Assembly: GCA_959602645.1 (NCBI GenBank)
Contig: CAUGTZ010000022.1
Coordinates: forward strand, 1 to 40,069
Direction of reading: 5' to 3'
From: an uncultured Collinsella sp.
Lineage (GTDB): Bacteria; Actinomycetota; Coriobacteriia; Coriobacteriales; Coriobacteriaceae
Length of the DNA: 40,069 nt
Positions 39,050 through 40,069 of this stretch are shown one piece after another (position 1 is the first letter of the stretch; the number at the start of each line of letters is the position of its first letter). The translations under genes were made by a program, and so were the position numbers. The notes beneath the pieces were generated by a model, which was not told the origin of the DNA, did not search any database, and saw only the letters and a program-made list of their open reading frames with translations.

Positions 39050-40069
39050 ATGTCCGGAAAGAGGAAGAAGGGCGTCGGGAAGGCGGCCCCGAGGGCCTAC
39101 GGCAGGCTCACCAGGCACGAGCGGAACACGGTCCAGAGGATGCTGGAGCGAGGGGCCTCGTGCAGGCAGATCGCGAGGGAGCTGGGCAGGTCGCCCTCGA
39201 CGGTGAGCGCCGAGGTGGCGTCGCACAGGTTCGTGACCGCGCCGAGGGAGAGGCGCGGCGAGCGCGTGGACGCCTCCGCCGACCTGTCCGCGGCATGCCC
39301 GCGCCTGGCCGCGTGGCCGCGATGCTGCAACGGGTGCGGGCGGTACCGCGCGATCGGCTGCAAGCGCCGCCCGCACGTCTTCTACGAGGCCCGCGCCGCG
39401 CAGCTGTGCGCGGACTCGGTCCTCGTCTCGTCGAGGCGCGGGATAGACGCCGACGAGCCCGCCGCGGCCGCGGCGCTCGCCCTCATCCGCGACGGCCTGG
39501 GCCGTGGGCTGTCGCCCGAGCAGCTGTCCGCCCGCAACGGCGGGCCCGTGGACCTGTCGCCCTCGACGATCTACCGCTGGGTCGCGGCGGGCTACGACGG
39601 CATGACCAACATGGAGCTCAGGCGCAAGGTCGGCTACAGGCCCAGGTCGCACCGGGCCCCGAAGAGGGCGACGCCGCACTCGCCCCGCAGGTCGCACGCC
39701 GCGTTCCTCGGCCTGGGCGAGGACGCGTGCGCCGCCGCCTGGGAGATGGACACCGTCGAGGGCTCGCGGGAGGACAGCGCCTGCCTGCTCACGCTGCTGC
39801 ACCGCCCCAGCAGGCTGCAGCTCGCGCTGCCGCTCGCGGCGAAGGACGCCGAGAGCGTGGCGGCGGCGCTCGGGGGCGTGCGCTCGGTGCTGGGCGCCGG
39901 CGGGACGCGCCGCGTGTTCCGCGCCGTCCTCACCGACAACGGCGCCGAGTTCTCCGACGAGGGCGCGATCGCCGCGCTGATCGGCGAGGGGCCGGGCGAG
40001 ACGAGGCTGTTCTTCTGCGACCCCCGGCGCAGCGACCAGAAGGGCGCCTGCGAGCGCAACCACGTCGAG
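39050..40069 (+). CDS. IS30-family transposase, 3' end cut by window
   Basis: Catalyses transposition of the element. The 340 residues present are open to the window edge without a stop. Visible domains: a basic N terminus; the IS30 helix-turn-helix (LTRHERNTVQRMLERGASCRQIARELGRSPSTVSAEV, residues 20-56); a cysteine cluster at 83-104 (CPRL, CCNGC, C104); LSPEQLSARN near 154-163 and STIYRWV near 172; then the DDE catalytic core with Asp234 in WEMDTV, Asp296 in LTDNGAEF and Glu335 in the CERNH segment. Start ATG at 39050 has GGAGG five bases upstream. Nothing broken is seen in the visible part, so the element may be active. Confidence 0.88.
   Translation, partial: MSGKRKKGVGKAAPRAYGRLTRHERNTVQRMLERGASCRQIARELGRSPSTVSAEVASHRFVTAPRERRGERVDASADLSAACPRLAAWPRCCNGCGRYRAIGCKRRPHVFYEARAAQLCADSVLVSSRRGIDADEPAAAAALALIRDGLGRGLSPEQLSARNGGPVDLSPSTIYRWVAAGYDGMTNMELRRKVGYRPRSHRAPKRATPHSPRRSHAAFLGLGEDACAAAWEMDTVEGSREDSACLLTLLHRPSRLQLALPLAAKDAESVAAALGGVRSVLGAGGTRRVFRAVLTDNGAEFSDEGAIAALIGEGPGETRLFFCDPRRSDQKGACERNHVE

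Larger units (their letters stand above)
38946..40069 (+). mobile_element. IS30-family insertion sequence, left part
   Basis: End repeats followed 52 bp later by an IS30-type transposase gene that runs off the window. The exact left edge is uncertain, between about 38930 and 38959. The interior is far richer in G+C, and in AGG arginine codons, than the flanking genes, marking recent transfer. It stands about 240 bp upstream of leuS, outside the predicted leuS promoter. Confidence 0.75.

Noticed and set aside
38918..40063. A 381-codon minus-strand open frame at the window's right end
   Set aside because: It is the antisense shadow of the IS30 transposase, with Ala/Arg/Pro-rich sequence. The plus-strand frame has helix-turn-helix and DDE motifs and a good ribosome-binding site.

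Overview
The window is a dense, about 60% G+C bacterial chromosome segment, almost certainly from a Coriobacteriia member of the Actinomycetota and most likely Collinsella. This rests on gene order, protein flavour (acidic N-terminal RpoD, the neighbourhood of a short DivIVA-like protein next to DUF177) and base composition; no rRNA is present to settle it. Nearly everything is core housekeeping, read leftward on the minus strand.

Layout. 1-7,000: DUF523, ftsH, a divergent cobO-type adenosyltransferase, a MATE exporter, a SpoU methyltransferase and a thyA-dfrA pair. 7,020-7,980: a plus-strand gene for a DUF134 DNA-binding domain fused to a NifX/NafY-like domain with a His/Cys tail; its promoter is bracketed by two matching palindromes. 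7,997-22,890: a 15-kb minus-strand run asp23 - fakA - recG - rsmD - coaD - DivIVA-like - DUF177 - rpmF - plsX - acpP - rnc - smc - ftsY - ffh, with many 1-10 nt overlaps or gaps. It joins fatty-acid activation and phospholipid synthesis to RNA processing, chromosome organisation and the SRP pathway. 23,049-23,565: two identical tRNA-Asn genes with their own promoter and terminator, then a 100-nt foldback element. 23,566-35,192: the run rimP - nusA - infB - rbfA - nrnA - truB - ribF - dnaG - rpoD, starting at a good promoter followed at once by an intrinsic-terminator hairpin. 35,455-36,027: a lone plus-strand lipoprotein. 36,132-38,860: leuS with a long structured leader. 38,946-40,069: the left part of an IS30-family element, visibly richer in G+C and AGG codons, cut by the window end.

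Best leads for something undescribed: (i) the leuS leader, where two 29-nt arms pair without a break in the leuS-sense RNA because all three differences between them are G-U wobbles; (ii) the two TGACATATGYCA palindromes, centred 53 bp apart (about five helical turns) around the DUF134-NifX promoter; (iii) a canonical internal ribosome-binding site that would let the NifX-like domain be made alone from the fused gene; (iv) the terminator hairpin in the rimP-nusA leader, a candidate for NusA autoregulation. No CRISPR array, prophage, toxin-antitoxin pair or defence island was seen. Several starts were moved inward from the longest reading frame to match visible Shine-Dalgarno sequences.
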